A DNA stretch of 64,000 bases from Simmondsia chinensis (taxonomy: Eukaryota > Streptophyta > Magnoliopsida > Caryophyllales > Simmondsiaceae), in the NCBI GenBank assembly GCA_018398585.1, contig JAGTTD010000006.1, positions 1,438,501 through 1,502,500 on the forward strand, read 5' to 3'. This document shows, piece after piece, positions 36,542-48,430 of the stretch. The notes under the pieces are model-generated. The model made no database searches, was not told the origin of the DNA, and saw nothing but the letters and a program-made list of their open reading frames with translations. The first letter of the stretch is position 1. Each line of letters begins with the position of its first letter. Position numbers and translations under genes: made by a program.

Positions 36542-37467
36542 CATCTAACCATTCAACTATGTCAGAACGCCTATCAATCAATCATTTAACGGATAATGTT
36601 ATAGATAAACAATTTGAGTACATAATTTATGTGATAAAACTTGGTCAACAGATTGTAAAAGATAATATCAGATGACTATCTTCTTATAATCTGATGATAT
36701 TTTATCATATATATTATAATTATAATACTCAAATTAGTTAAAATTATTTGCATTTAAGAGGGAAAAAAATATGAATTTTTTCCCTCTATTTTTTTCTTTT
36801 TCTATGACTTTTTTTTTTATAATTTGTGATGGAGAAAAACAACCTCGGCATATTACTCAAGATGACCATTTGGATTATTATTTATTTTTAAAAATCCAAA
36901 ATGGGCTTTGAGTTGACAATTGCAAGAAGTGTTGGTTATTATAGTTATAATATTATATACTATTTTATATATTTTTATTTTTGTCTGCTCTTCTCAATTT
37001 TTTTCAATAGAGTATAAAAAAAAGCGTAAAAGTAGGATATATTCATTGTTTTTTTTGGGTACATGAAAGTAGAATCAGGACAGGTTAAAAACTCCAAAGC
37101 AACCCAATTAGTCGAGTAATGCCCTCCGTTTGTTCAGGATTCCTCTTGAAAACTGATTACACTGTAAGTTTGCTTCTACTGTTTATTGTTATTCGTAAGT
37201 TGAAAAAAGTAACAATCTATGAATAATACTTGATAGCTCTATTACTGGAAAAATGGTACAGATCAAAAATTGCTTTTAGCCCCGAAAATCTCAAACCGGT
37301 AAGAAAATAGTTGAACTTAAAAAATCAGAATTCCATTTAACAACTTTGAGTAGGATTAAAAGGCAAAATTTAGCTCGAGCAATAATGAACCTGACTTCAA
37401 ATTTGATAATTTTCAAACCTGGTTGTCTCGTTCATGGTCCTATTGCTTTCAAATGTAATAAAATCTT
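36542..37467. other. 3' flank of the pectate lyase gene
   Basis: AT-rich sequence that should contain the 3' UTR and polyadenylation region. I could not fix an exact polyadenylation signal. No repeat family is recognised before 37468. Confidence 0.5.
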
Positions 37468-37826
37468 GGGTTATTAACATCAAAAGTTTTTTTTTTTTTT
37501 TTTTTACCGTCATCCACGCATCAATTTAATCTTTTTTTTAAAACTATGTCGTCCATGTACAATTTATTGTGTCAAAATACTCTAATTGTCGTACTAAAGT
37601 TAGGTTAATGACCTGCTTTTTTAGTATACAATCACGTTAGATGCAAGTAACTCAATAAAACACATTACTAACCCAATTAAAAGCAATCAATGACCGAACC
37701 ACCAAGAGTTCCATACAAATTGATATACAATATAACTTATATAGGAACTAAATTAATACAATCAAAAGCGTAAATATTAAATTAACATAGTGAATAAAAT
37801 ACAAAGAATTTTCAAATAAATAACCC
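37468..37826. mobile_element. Mutator-like MITE copy
   Basis: GGGTTATTAACATC ... AAATAACCC with the family's interior (TTAGATGCAAGTAACTCA). AAAATCTT is on both sides (37460-37467 and 37827-37834). A poly(T) expansion lies near its left end. Confidence 0.7.
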
Positions 37827-38190
37827 AAAATCTTTCATATGTCATTTTTATCATATTATTTTAGGTTTATTTTTTTACCCTAAACTTTGCAGTCAGTAGC
37901 CAATCATACATAAGAAAGAAATTTTGGAAGGACATTGCCGACAAATGCAATCAATTAATAGTTTTTTTTTTTTTTTTTTTTTTGGTAATTAAGAAAATAA
38001 ATAAATAAAATTTGGAGAAAATAAAGACAAATATGGTGTCAGAATCTTATATTTTTGGATTGAAAAAGTTAAATATATGTATAACTTAATAGAAATAGAG
38101 CAGATAAACATACATGTTGTTATCAGCTTATAATTTAATAAAGCAATATAATGTGTTATATTTTCTCTAATTTGTATAAAACCTAAGCAA

Positions 38191-38425
38191 CCAAAGAGGG
38201 CACCAACATGCTGTCATTATATCCCATTAGAACTCCGAAATTAAGTATGCTTGAGCAAGAGTAGTACCAGGATGGGTGATTTTTTGGGAAGTCCTCACCC
38301 TCAGGTTGGGGGCACTGGGAAACAACCTCTCTTCAGATTAACCCCTTAAAGGGGGAAAGCTGCATACATCCGCCCCCCTAGACCCTGCATTGGCAGGAGA
38401 CTTTGAGGCATCGAATATGTTCCTT
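38191..38425 (+). mobile_element. 5S-derived SINE with perfect 20-bp target duplication
   Basis: TTTGTATAAAACCTAAGCAA is present at 38171-38190 and 38426-38445. The head (GAGGGCACCAACATGCTGTC) leads into ATCCCATTAGAACTCCGAAA and ACCAGGATGGGTGATTTTTT. The 3' domain ends in a decayed tail. Confidence 0.93.
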
Positions 38426-38789
38426 TTTGTATAAAACCTAAGCAAAACATGTATACGTTTTAGTGTAACCTCAGTGAAATACTAATGGTGTTAATGTCGT
38501 GATTTTTTAAAAATTGAAAATTTATGGTGAAGAAATAAAGAATAATTACTTTGAATGTGATTTTCTAAAAAAAAAAAAAAAATCAAATATTATAGATAAA
38601 TGTTATTTAAATATGTTTTTCATGTTATAATAAAAGTACTTTTACTAGAATATAATTTTCCAAAAATTTTTAGCCTTAATTAGTTTTATTATTTTTTTCT
38701 CTCTCCAACAAAGTTGGAGCATATGTCTTGTGTGATTGGATTGGAACATAACTCTAAAGATCAAAGATATTAAAATATTAATATTTTCA

Positions 38790-38992
38790 GTGTCCTAAGG
38801 ACTCCCTCCTAAGAAGGGTCGGGGGGTGGATATACGCGGCCTTCCCCCTACACGACACTGTTTTCGAGAACTCCCAACCTGAGGGATGCAACACGAGGAC
38901 TTCCCAGGAGGTCACTCATCTTGGTACTGCTCTCGTCTAAGCACGCTTTACTTTGAAATTCTAATGGAATCCTGTGCTTGCGTGTTGGTACC
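38790..38992 (-). mobile_element. 5S-derived SINE
   Basis: Minus-strand head GAGGGTACCAACACGCAAGC then ACAGGATTCCATTAGAATTT and GATGAGTGACCTCCTGGGAA. The 3' domain is partly lost (AGGGGGAAGGCCGCGTATAT). It lies 365 bp from the + strand copy at 38191. Confidence 0.82.
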
Positions 38993-39109
38993 CTCTTAGG
39001 TTATTTATTAACTAAGTATATCAAATTTATTGAATTATTGTTAAAAAGGTGCTTACATACACATGATTCCATACATATACAAGAATTCAATACCATTTTA
39101 TTATTTATC

Positions 39110-39600
39110 GACTAAATACTCTAAAATTTCAATATGTATGGTGAGGTACACCGAGGTTTGAATATTTGTCACCTAGGTACCGGATATATTGGAATTTGAT
39201 GAATTTTTATAAAACTACGCAAATTTTACATAGAAGATACTGATGTAATACATGATTACGATAACATATTGATCATATTAATATTTTTAGCAAAAATTGA
39301 GTGAATTAATAAAAATTAACCGAATTTTATATATATATCCAAAATTATATATCATGTCAGCAATTTTTAGAAAATAATAATCAAAATCTAACGGGAGATG
39401 CTTATATAATGTGAAGCCATATTCTATTTTATTATTTTTCGTCGAAAGTCAAATTTCAGTCAAATGATAAGTTTTTAAGTTTTTTAAAATACCTAAACAA
39501 TGAAATCCTCAAATCTAAAAAATACACTATTATGGATATAAAAATATCATAACACCTAAATAATAAATTCAGGGATAAATTATACATTAGTATATCAAGG
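39110..39600. repeat. AT-rich long-TIR MITE copy
   Basis: TTTCAATATGTATGGTGAGG, then GGTTTGAATATTTGTCACCT and ATTACGATAACATATTGATC follow the family order of 13515-14095. The right side is decayed. Confidence 0.55.
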
Positions 39601-39725
39601 TTTGACATATTAATTTTTTAGTCTAAAATGTTACGTGCATCTAATAGAATAGTTCAAATAGCGATATGTAAAGGTACATACCAGACTCCACTTTTATTTT
39701 TCTTTCATAATTGCGATTATTTTAT

Positions 39726-39991
39726 CTCTTATACCTCTATATCTATTCTCTATCTATACTCTTTTCTTTATCTCACCTTATCTGTGATATGTGCCTGTGC
39801 GGCATTTTTTTTTTTTTTTTTTGGCCATACTCATGCATTTGTTGCTTCTCCTATTATCAGGTCTTTGACTGATTGTTGCGGACTAGCTTTCCAGGCTGGG
39901 GTCCTCGGAAACAGCCTCCTTTCAAGGTAGGCCCCCAAGACCCTGCTTATACGGGAGCATTTGGAGGCATTGGGTTTGTTGTTGTTGTTGT
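39726..39991 (+). mobile_element. SINE with pyrimidine-rich head and shared 3' domain
   Basis: Target duplication AATTGCGATTATTTTAT (39709-39725) and AATTACGATTATTTTAT (39992-40008), one mismatch. The head is CT-rich (CTATATCTATTCTCTATC). The middle matches the 19.4-kb copy (ATACTCATGCA, TTGTTGCGGACTA), followed by a shortened 3' domain and TTG tail. Confidence 0.83.
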
Positions 39992-40654
39992 AATTACGAT
40001 TATTTTATAAAATTCACATAACTTTTTAATCTAAAAAATCATAGCACGAAATTTATAAACTAAAAAATTAATATAATAAGTCTTGTTATAGTAATGTATA
40101 ATTTATCCTAAATTTAATATATTTGATAATAATTTATGTTAAGTAAAGGGAGAGGAGCACATGGCACAGGTGAGAGAGACACTGCTTTTGACGGAGCCGT
40201 TAACATTCCAACTATTTTTTAAATTTGAAAATCAACGGCTTTAATCTTTGACTAAATAAATAAATCAATTACTTTTTATTTATTTATTTATTTATTTTGC
40301 CATCCCCCATGTAAATTTGTAATCACTGACCCCTGTCCATGCGCACTTTAAAATAATAAAAAAAAAAAATCATATTTTCACTTTTTTTTTTTTTTTGAAA
40401 ATTCTTGTTATCGGGGCAAAAATTATTATTGTTGGAGTAATGATATGTCTTACAAAAAATGAGAACCATAAAATTGTCTTGACCATAGAGATTTTACTCT
40501 GACAATAATAATTTTTACCGTAGTAATAACATTACCTATAATTCATGGATATGAATTTTTATAATTAGTAGAAAATTTTTTATTGTATATAAGGATACAA
40601 GATAATAAGAAAAGCATAGAAGGAAAAGTGTTGGAGACCTTTTCAAACTGATAT

Positions 40655-40905
40655 ACGCTCTGATGCTAGTTGTTAAGGCTGCCCATGAAATATCGAACCA
40701 CGAATTGGAATAACAAGCACAATAAAGGGATTGGGGGGAATAATTTAGATACTAAAATTTACGTGGTTTGGTAGAAGCCTACATCCACGGAGGAGAGCAG
40801 CATAATTTCACTATATAAAAACAAGGGTATTACAATAGAGTTTCTTACTCACACTTTACTTTCCATCGTCTGTTATACATCTTCATCCTTTTGGCTTTAA
40901 CCCCC
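40655..40905 (-). mobile_element. Copia-type LTR edge and primer site, remnant
   Basis: CGCTCTGATGCTAGTTGTTA AGG is a reversed initiator-Met primer site (GCTCTGATACCA type) followed by the reversed 3' end of an LTR. Beyond it ATATCGAACCACGAATTGGA and TTTACGTGGTTTGGTAGAAG resemble plant copia LTR sequence. The interior is missing. Confidence 0.5.
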
Positions 40906-41601
40906 TACCAGAAGAGAAGCCAACTTTACAGTAAACCATTTTACGAAGCTAGGTGTCACAAGGATCCACTCTCTTATGACCTGGCTCGGTGTGCACCTTT
41001 TAACTTCCGGTTTCTTTATTTTATTTTTTCTTCTCGTTTCTACTCTAGTTTCTGACTTTATTGTATTGTTTTCTTTATGATAATCACCCCTCTTAATTAT
41101 ATATAAAAACTTTATTATATTCAGACATTGACTGAGACACGCCACTTTATATATAATAATGTTAACGAGGGCAATAAATTAAAAAAGTATTAAATTATAA
41201 TTTTCTTTTAATGATGTTTAAGAGACATTCAAAAGCGATAAGCCCAGTTATAAAAGGACCCTTTACAATTGGGTCACCATAAAAGCCCAGTGGGCCGCGC
41301 CTCTTTCTTCTCAATATTTGCTCTCTTGTAACCTTTTAATTAGGGAAGGCCCATGTTGCTTATTTAATTCATGAAAATTATAATTTTTGAGCTGAATGGT
41401 TCGATCCAAGACCGACCCGATTCGAGTTTATTGTAAATCCAATATGATCCAAACAGGAACCGGTACAACTGACATGGAACCAAATGACTCGATTGCCACC
41501 TCCAGTAGAAACTGTAATAATGCTGCCTATTGGACTGCCAAATTTCATTCTAACACTTTCTACAATCACAATTGGTGGCAATTTTTCCCCAGTATCTGAT
41601 A

Positions 41602-41847
41602 ACAACAAAACGAACAGCAATAATAACATACCTAGTGCTTCAAGAGCTCCCGCACAAGCGGGGTCTGGGAGGGGTGGATGTACGCAGCCTTACCCCTTTA
41701 GGGCGTAACCCTGCAGAGAGGTTGTTTCTGAGGGCCCCCAACCTTATAAGGTTGGCAACACGTGGACGTCCCAGAAGGTCATCCATCCTGGTACTACTCT
41801 CGCCCATGCACGCTTAACTTCGGAGTTCTAATGAGATCCGGTGCATT
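41602..41847 (-). mobile_element. 5S-derived SINE
   Basis: A well preserved minus-strand copy: AATGCACCGGATCTCATTAG, GAGAGTAGTACCAGGATGGA, and the complete 3' domain GTAAGGCTGCGTACATCCAC. Possible 11-bp target duplication AGTATCTGATA (41591-41601 and 41848-41858), though this overlaps 5S-like sequence. Confidence 0.85.
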
Positions 41848-41926
41848 AGTATCTGATATCTATTTTAATTTTGTAAACCATAATTTCATTAGAATATAAT
41901 TTGAGCTTCGGGCATCTTAATATAAA

Positions 41927-41927
<1 letters not shown>

Positions 41928-41960
<33 letters not shown>
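41928..41960. repeat. (AT)n microsatellite
   Basis: An A run followed by about 13 AT units. Confidence 0.9.
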
Positions 41961-41965
<5 letters not shown>

Positions 41966-42285
41966 TTAAGATTTGTTTGGTTTTCTTTTTCTATAGTTTG
42001 TAATTTTAGAAAACTAAAAATTAATTTTTTAAAGCGAATTTTCTTGTTTTTCATCTTACGTTTTAAATTTTCACTTCAACTACGAATAATTTAAAAATAA
42101 AAGATTACAAATAAATAAAAAAAATCGTTGCTAAATATGGTTTTTGTTGTTTTAAAATTTTCAAAAACTGCAAATACGAAATCATACTACAAAAATCCTC
42201 TACTATTCCGTCTCCTTTTTCTACTCCGAATTGGCATTCGCCTTTAACTCTTCACAAATAAGTATATATTTGATGCTTTAAGATG

Positions 42286-42634
42286 GAGTTATTTACACCG
42301 TTCGTCTTTCATATTTCTAAGTTTGGTTAAATTGGTCCCTCAACTTTTATTTTATTCATACTGGTTCCTTATCTTTTTTAAGTTTGTTCAAATTAATCCC
42401 TCATCTTTATAACTTGTTAAAACATGTTCTTCATCTTTTTCAAATTAGTCCCTGATATTTTCTTTTGTTCAAAATGGTCCTCCATATTTTATTTTATGAC
42501 AAAATTACTCCCCACATGGTGTACCAAATTAGTGAAAAATTAAAAGATAAGGGACCAAATTTGTCATAATATAAAATATTAGGGATCATTTGAACAGACT
42601 TATAAACATAAAAGACTAACGGTGTAAATAACTC
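42286..42634. repeat. TIR MITE (GAGTTATTTACACCGT ends)
   Basis: GAGTTATTTACACCGTTCGT at the left is inverted at the right as ACTAACGGTGTAAATAACTC. Inside are repeated TTGGTCCCT/TGGTTCCTTATC phrases. No clear target duplication. Confidence 0.68.
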
Positions 42635-42879
42635 CTCTAAGATAACATCACCACATAATTAATTATAAATTAAAATAGATGACTCAATTAGGAAAATAAT
42701 CAACACCAAAAACTAAGACCAATCCCATAGTTAAAAAATAATGTTTATAGATAAGATTTGAATCGATATTAAATCTTACACAAGTAATTATGTATACATT
42801 AAATTTTTCATAGTATATACCTAAACTAAAATATATCCTTAATATAGGTAATACTATTTCCTTGTGTAGACACTGGAAT

Positions 42880-43070
42880 CAGGGTCGGTCCTGAAATTTT
42901 CGGGGCCTAAAGTAAAAATTTCAAATCAAGTCTGCTATATACAACAAATTATAAAAATTTTAATTACGAAACTTATTAATATTAACAATTGATACTTTAA
43001 AAACTACAAACATAAAAATTTCGGGGCCCCAAGCAATTGCTTGGGTCACTTGGAATTATATCCGGTCCTG
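42880..43070. mobile_element. hAT-like MITE with 8-bp target duplication
   Basis: Starts CAGGGTCGGTCCTGAAATTT and ends TTATATCCGGTCCTG. Flanks ACTGGAAT (42872-42879) and ATTGGAAT (43071-43078) match at 7 of 8, the hAT-size duplication. Confidence 0.75.
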
Positions 43071-43249
43071 ATTGGAATAAGTTAATTGTGTACATAGGTT
43101 GACAAAATCTTTAGCATGTATACTTTTAACTTATATAACGTCTATTATTATTGGAGAAATGTGAAAAATAAATATTATTATTGGAGAAATAAAAGAGATG
43201 AACGACAACGAAAAAAACAATGTTCAAGCTCAATAAAAATAGAGTATAT

Positions 43250-43425
43250 GACCTTCATCTATCAACTTAAACTTTAGAGAAACGGGTTCGAATTCCAACT
43301 GCTCCCACTTTCAATTTTATCTTAATTTAAGCATAATATATAAGGTCAGCTTTTACAATATCCGCGCTTCAACTTCAATAGACATTTGCGTGAGGGGGCG
43401 TGCTAGAGTATAAAACAAATTTGAT
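43250..43425 (+). mobile_element. Partial TRIM copy
   Basis: Interior GGGTTCGAATTCCAACTGCT ... CATTTGCGTGAGGGGGCG followed by LTR start TGCTAGAGTATAAAACAAAT at about 43399. The rest is lost. Confidence 0.65.
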
Positions 43426-43659
43426 TTCGGCCCCAAATTGCTTCTTTTCGATCCTAATGCAATTCCAATTGTTCCTGACTCTGTTTTCTATTCTTCTGCT
43501 CTCAATTGGGTTATTATCGGCCCTATTTGCATAAACAATGTTTTGATAGTATATCAAGATCCCAACTATTCGAAAAGTTTCAATTGACGATGATTTTATA
43601 GTCTGATACGACAACCCATTAGTTCGCCTATCCATCCCGCCAAGTGTCACGCCACCAAT

Positions 43660-43932
43660 TGTCAAGGACCCATCTGTCCCAAAAAGCTTAAGTTGGTGGG
43701 AGAAGACCTAGGATTGGTTTTATACTTTAACATACCCTCCCACGCGAATGCCTGTTTGGGCTTGAAGCATGGATATTACACAAACTCACCTCATACCTCA
43801 TGCTTAAATTGTTTATAGTATTGAAAGTGGGAGTTGTTGAGATTTGAACTAGCTGATACCGTATCAAGGAACCATCTATCCCAAAAATTTAAACTGATGG
43901 AAGAGGGACCATAATTGGTTTTACACTCAACA
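43660..43932 (-). mobile_element. Complete 273-bp TRIM (miniature LTR element)
   Basis: LTRs of 73 bp (43660-43732) and 71 bp (43862-43932) are bounded TGT...ACA on the minus strand. The perfect 5-bp target duplication CCAAT is at 43655-43659 and 43933-43937. A reversed primer site (GCTGATACC) abuts the inner edge of one LTR and a purine-rich tract (GTGGGAGGGTA on the minus strand) the other. No coding capacity. Confidence 0.85.
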
Positions 43933-44529
43933 CCAATTACCCATCTAACCCAATCATCCGGACATGTACCAATACTCTACGCCATCTCAAAGACAGCTCA
44001 CTAAGCACCATCTCGCAGTCATCCTGTCTACAGCTCACCACATCGCCACCCTAGATATTTTGTTATTCCTCCCTATAAATAGGCTTAGATAATCTCAAAC
44101 TCTCTATCTATGTCGTCTCCTTTTTCATATCTTGACTTGTAATTGCTCATATACATATATACCGTACACAATCGGGATAGTAGATTTGCTGTCCCGTAGC
44201 CCGTGAATTGCAAGATTTATGTGTCGGATTATATATTGAGGTGTTTGTGAGCTTGAATCGTATCATAATCTAGCAAGTTTTATTCTAATGATCATTATTA
44301 AATGCGGCTTTAATTAATATGTACAGACAAATAATATTTTCTAATAAAATATTATAAGACGGCGAAAAATATTGCAGAAATCTCAAAAAAATAAAAAAAA
44401 TAAAAAAAAAGTGGCCGAGGTGTTCCCCTTCGGTCCGCCACAGAAATAATTTTTCTTCTCCATATTTAATTATGCGGTAAATGTCTAACGAAACACGTGT
44501 CAAGATGTGAATGGTTGACAAAAATTATG

Positions 44530-45180
44530 ATGATGGTATTGGTTTAAGTTTTTGCGACTATTAGCTTCTCAACTTTGTTATTATAGTTTTATGGGTCGAG
44601 AGATCACGAATTTGAATCTCAATAATTTTATTTTATATACAGAAAGTAGATGCACGGAGTAGAAATTTATGAGAAGTATAGATTTTAGCTCTTATTTGGT
44701 TAGCAGGAAGTAAGTAGAATGCGGAAAACGCAAATTGCTAAGCAATATCTAACTCTTTCAAAACCCGAAAAGTAACTTATCCAACCCTCGTAGGTAAGTT
44801 TAATTTCATTTATTTTCAACTAACCTTATGAATGAAGTTTTATTTTTCATCCTGACAACCAAACATGTTTTTTTTGCTTTCTGAGAAGTTGACACAGAAA
44901 TTAAATTTTGAAAAAAATACAACTTTCCACAGCAATTCAATTTAGGTGGCAACCAAAAGAGGTCTAGGTTTTTAGGACTGTTAGCTTTTTAACTTTAGCA
45001 TTATGAATTCAAATCTCAACAGTTTCACTTTAAATATTAATATATTTCAAGCAAAACGTATGGAGAGTCTGCCATTATCTATACTTATTCGCGTGAGCGG
45101 GCCATGTAAGGGCATAAAACAAATCATCATCCTTTACCGATTAGCTTAAGCTTTTGGTACTGTTAGTTCTTTAACAAAAG
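44530..45180 (+). mobile_element. Degraded TRIM copies
   Basis: Two tracts: 44530-44660 (GAGAGATCACGAATTTGAAT) and 44960-45180 (CGCGTGAGCGGGCC, GGCATAAAACAAATCATCAT, AGCTTAAGCTTTTGGTACTG TTAGTTCTTTAACA). Both are diverged and incomplete. Confidence 0.5.
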
Positions 45181-45454
45181 TAACTATATTTAAATTTAAT
45201 AATGGTTTGAGTCCAAATTTTATTATCTCTTAATATAAAATATTTATGATATTTTTTTCTTGAAATATGGCTCTAAAATTTTCTATATTAATTAAAAAAT
45301 TTAGAAGGTGGGCCCCTTAGAAATATATATCCAAGTATAAAAATTTTCTTCTGAAAATTGCTTTCAATCTCATCAGAACTCTGTGATAGTGATGTAAACC
45401 ACGCAAATCTTGCTCGAGAATATTTTACTCCACTCAAATCCGAACTCAAATCAA

Positions 45455-45990
45455 ATGGTTGCTGCAACAGATTAGTCATAAACTATTTCTAAACGAATAC
45501 TGATTGATCTTGGTTGTTGCAGCAGATTAGTCATAAATTATTTCTAAATGAGTATAGAATAACCTGTCAGGCTCGTCAGTTCCTTGTTTTCTATAGTTAA
45601 GGCTTGTCGCTTCCTTTTTGCTTGGATTTGATGTGTTTGTCCCATTGTTTTGACTCTAGGAGTGCTATGTTCGGGTGGGGAAACTTTTCGAGCTGTTGAG
45701 GTTCTTTTTTTATTTTGGACGTATATTTGATGCCTTTTTTTGATGGCTTCAGTTGTATGAATTTTTTCTGCTTGGGAGATTCTTTCTTTCTTTCTTTTTT
45801 TTTTTTTATATCAGTCTTTCGAAGCTTGGTAGCTGATTTCCTCCTAGGAATTTGTGTTTGTTGAGCCTTATAGGTTGATCATTTGTTGCATTTTTTTTTG
45901 TGTATTATCTGTTATTTTTTGAGCTCTGTTCTAGAATTTGCTCTTTGTCGTGATCTTATGAACAAATTTTGACATTATTCATAAAAAAAG
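45455..45990 (+). repeat. Tandem duplication and T-rich LINE-like 3' region
   Basis: GCAACAGATTAGTCATAAAC... (about 45463) recurs as GCAGCAGATTAGTCATAAAT... (about 45518), a unit of about 55 bp. It is followed by roughly 400 bp of T/G-rich DNA ending in an A run at 45983. That profile fits a LINE 3' UTR, but no coding part or clean target duplication is visible. Confidence 0.4.
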
Positions 45991-46069
45991 ATTTGACATA
46001 AATTAAATTCAGCAAGAGAAAAACAATAAAAGAAAAAGACGGCAAGGTGGAATACAACACATTTATTAG

Positions 46070-46335
46070 AATACAAAATTATATCTGTCTATTCACTCAT
46101 CAGCTTAAACTTTTGATATTAATATGGTATAAGAGTCTTGTTAATTGAAAGGTTATGAATTCAAATCCAATAGTTTCTACTACCAATATTAACATATAGT
46201 TTCAGTTCAGTTTTATAAAATAGTCATGCCTTATATCACGCTTTAAACTCAATAGATGTTTGCTTCTGAAGTATGTGATGTTTCACCAATCAATTTAAGC
46301 TTTTGGGATAGTTAAATCTTTTGATAATATATAGT
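46070..46335 (+). mobile_element. Degraded TRIM copy
   Basis: CACTCATCAGCTTAAACTTT, ATGGTATAAGAGTCTTG (primer-site remnant), TTATGAATTCAAATCC and a second AATTTAAGCTTTTGGGATAG mark both LTR regions and the interior. Confidence 0.55.
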
Positions 46336-46719
46336 TAGGAAATTGGAATTTGGATATGGTATTCTCTAATCAAAATTTAAGAATGCATTTGTTTGCTCGG
46401 ATTAACTTAGGCTGTCACCTAATCTAAACTTAGTTTGTTTAGACTTGTTCAGACTAGTTGAACATGAACACTCCTAGGGCTGTATAAGGTATAAATTTTT
46501 TTAAAGAAAAAGCGTGTTTGGCATATTTGAAGTTAAAAATGACTCATAAATGTATATGCCGTTTTGTATCTTGTTTGTGTGGCTCCTGTGCGGCGCACCA
46601 CTTTATGCCGAGCTTGTACTTAAATTATATAAAAAAATGAATGTATATGCTGAGAATAAGAATATATTCCTGCTAATCGAGTTGTTGGAGTTTGTGTAAT
46701 AATTAGGATATCCATCCCT

Positions 46720-46929
46720 TTTTTTCCGATAAATATCGGCATAGCCGTAGAACAAACAGGCAACTTGAAAAGACGAGGCCTTAGCCACCCCGTAAACTGC
46801 AGTGGGAACAAAAAAAAGAGACCAGAACAAACAAGCACCAAAAGCAAAAACACCCAAACACGATACAACAGACACCAAGCACAGGCCAGACAAGATATGC
46901 GCAAGAACAAGCTCAGATAGGAATATCAC
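46720..46929 (-). mobile_element. LINE 3' tail with target duplication
   Basis: Minus-strand end CTACGGCTATGCCGATATTT plus poly(A) (T run at 46719-46725 on the + strand). The direct repeat ATCCATCCCT is at 46710-46719 and 46930-46939. Same tail family as 3.4 and 17.6 kb. Confidence 0.75.
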
Positions 46930-47196
46930 ATCCATCCCTAAACGAGAGATTTCCGTTCAAAGCTCATCCCACCATTCTCCTAATACAGATACGTTAGTAT
47001 ACTTTTTGAGAAAAATATCACATCCTCCTTATCATTGTGGAAAAAAAAAATGCCTTCTTGAATCGAATTTGGGTCATATTCGTCTAGCAAAAAGAAGTAT
47101 TAGCAAAAGGAGTGGTGGCAACAAGCCGACTAAGGCCGACCCATGACCCAAACCCATTGGCCAATAGTGTACAAAGCAGTTCAATCAAGGTTGAAC

Positions 47197-47379
47197 TAAG
47201 GCCGGTCCTGACATTTTTAGGGTTCCAAGCAAAAATTTCGAATGAGGCCCCTCACATACATCAAATTATAAAAAATAAAACTTATTAATATTAATAATTG
47301 ATACTTTAAAAACTAAAATCCCTAAAATTTGGGGGCCCTAATTGGTTGCTTGGGTCGCTTGGGGTTATATCCAGCCCCA
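47197..47379. mobile_element. hAT-like MITE, second copy
   Basis: AGGCCGGTCCTGACATTTTT ... CGCTTGGGGTTATATCCAGC CCC. Flanks GGTTGAAC (47189-47196) and GGTTGAGC (47380-47387) match at 7 of 8. Strongly similar to 42880-43070 throughout. Confidence 0.75.
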
Positions 47380-47389
47380 GGTTGAGCCA

Positions 47390-48207
47390 TCCATACAACG
47401 GGCCAATTTGAGTCAAGCCTGAGTAGGAAAACTCTCTAACTCGGATTGTCCCCAAAACACGTTTCCTAGGCAACTTGGGTAGAACTGAGTCAAGGGTCTA
47501 ACCTGTGTAAGACCTACTATGATTCTGTGTAAGTCATAATTGAGTTAAAACTCGGGTGTGACCCTTTTTTATTTTTAACTTTTTCCAAAAAAACTACTAA
47601 ATTCACATATACAAAATTTCAATGAACGTTCGTTTTATTTTACTAAAAGTAAAATATAAGAATTACACGTATTATCGCATGCCCGTCAAATTTTAAACGA
47701 TAGGAAATTCATAGGAGAAATAATGGAGACTTTTGTTTAAAAAAAATTAAAGAAATGACATGATGCGACAATTCTACAACTGCTTGTCACGAAGGAAGCC
47801 CTGGCTCACGTGTCAAATGATTCATGAGCCAACATTTGGATTGGTTCTAACCGAGTTGAGACAAAAAATTTATCTTCCCCGTGAGTTGGCCCGCTACAAT
47901 AGATGGTCGACTTGGATTGACCCACCAGCCTCGTATCGGATTTTTTCAAGTGTTACGTCACAGGTCGTGCCGATTCAACTTGCTCGTCACCTCGAAGTAA
48001 AGGGTCGAGACAGATCTATTGAAGTTTTACAAAATGGATCGCAAAATTTAGTCACCGAATACCAAATAGGTCTTTTGTATTCTAATTTGTGAGCAGCTCC
48101 TAGGAGTAATCATGTGTCGTCGGGCAACAAGTTGCATAGGGGAGGCATCATCAATATACAAGATTATAATGGGAAGCAACCAGAAAGAGGACACAACCAT
48201 GTTCGTA
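47390..48207. other. Unassigned stretch
   Basis: No repeat family or gene recognised. A 110-codon + strand frame (47760-48092) has mixed composition but no known motif and no splice or promoter context, so I do not call it a gene. Confidence 0.4.
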
Positions 48208-48430
48208 TTGTTAAATTTTACTGGATCTTTAGACTCGATTTATAGAGTTGGCACATATGAGTTTCACATATAAATTCAAATAGAATTTTATCCTAAAATT
48301 AATTGGTAATAGGTGGAGTAACTCAGTAGGCTTATATATTGATCTCTTCTTTCCTGCAACTCCTGTGCGGTATTGATATTTTTACTCATATATAGAGTTC
48401 TTACTTTTAACACTACCCTCTAAGCTAAAT
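48208..48430. repeat. Fragment of the TTTCACCGG-type MITE
   Basis: TTAAATTTTACTGGATCTTT AGAC ... AGTTGGCACATATGAGTTTC matches the left arm of 6857-7338; the rest follows (AATTGGTAATAGGTGGAGTA) and then stops. Confidence 0.6.

Noticed and set aside
38171..38445. Cassandra-type LTR element (which also carries 5S sequence)
   Set aside because: No LTR pair, primer site or purine tract. The 20-bp target duplication and TTG-tail 3' domain fit a SINE.
47760..48092. 110-codon open frame on the + strand
   Set aside because: No recognisable domain, TATA box, intron borders or neighbour support.
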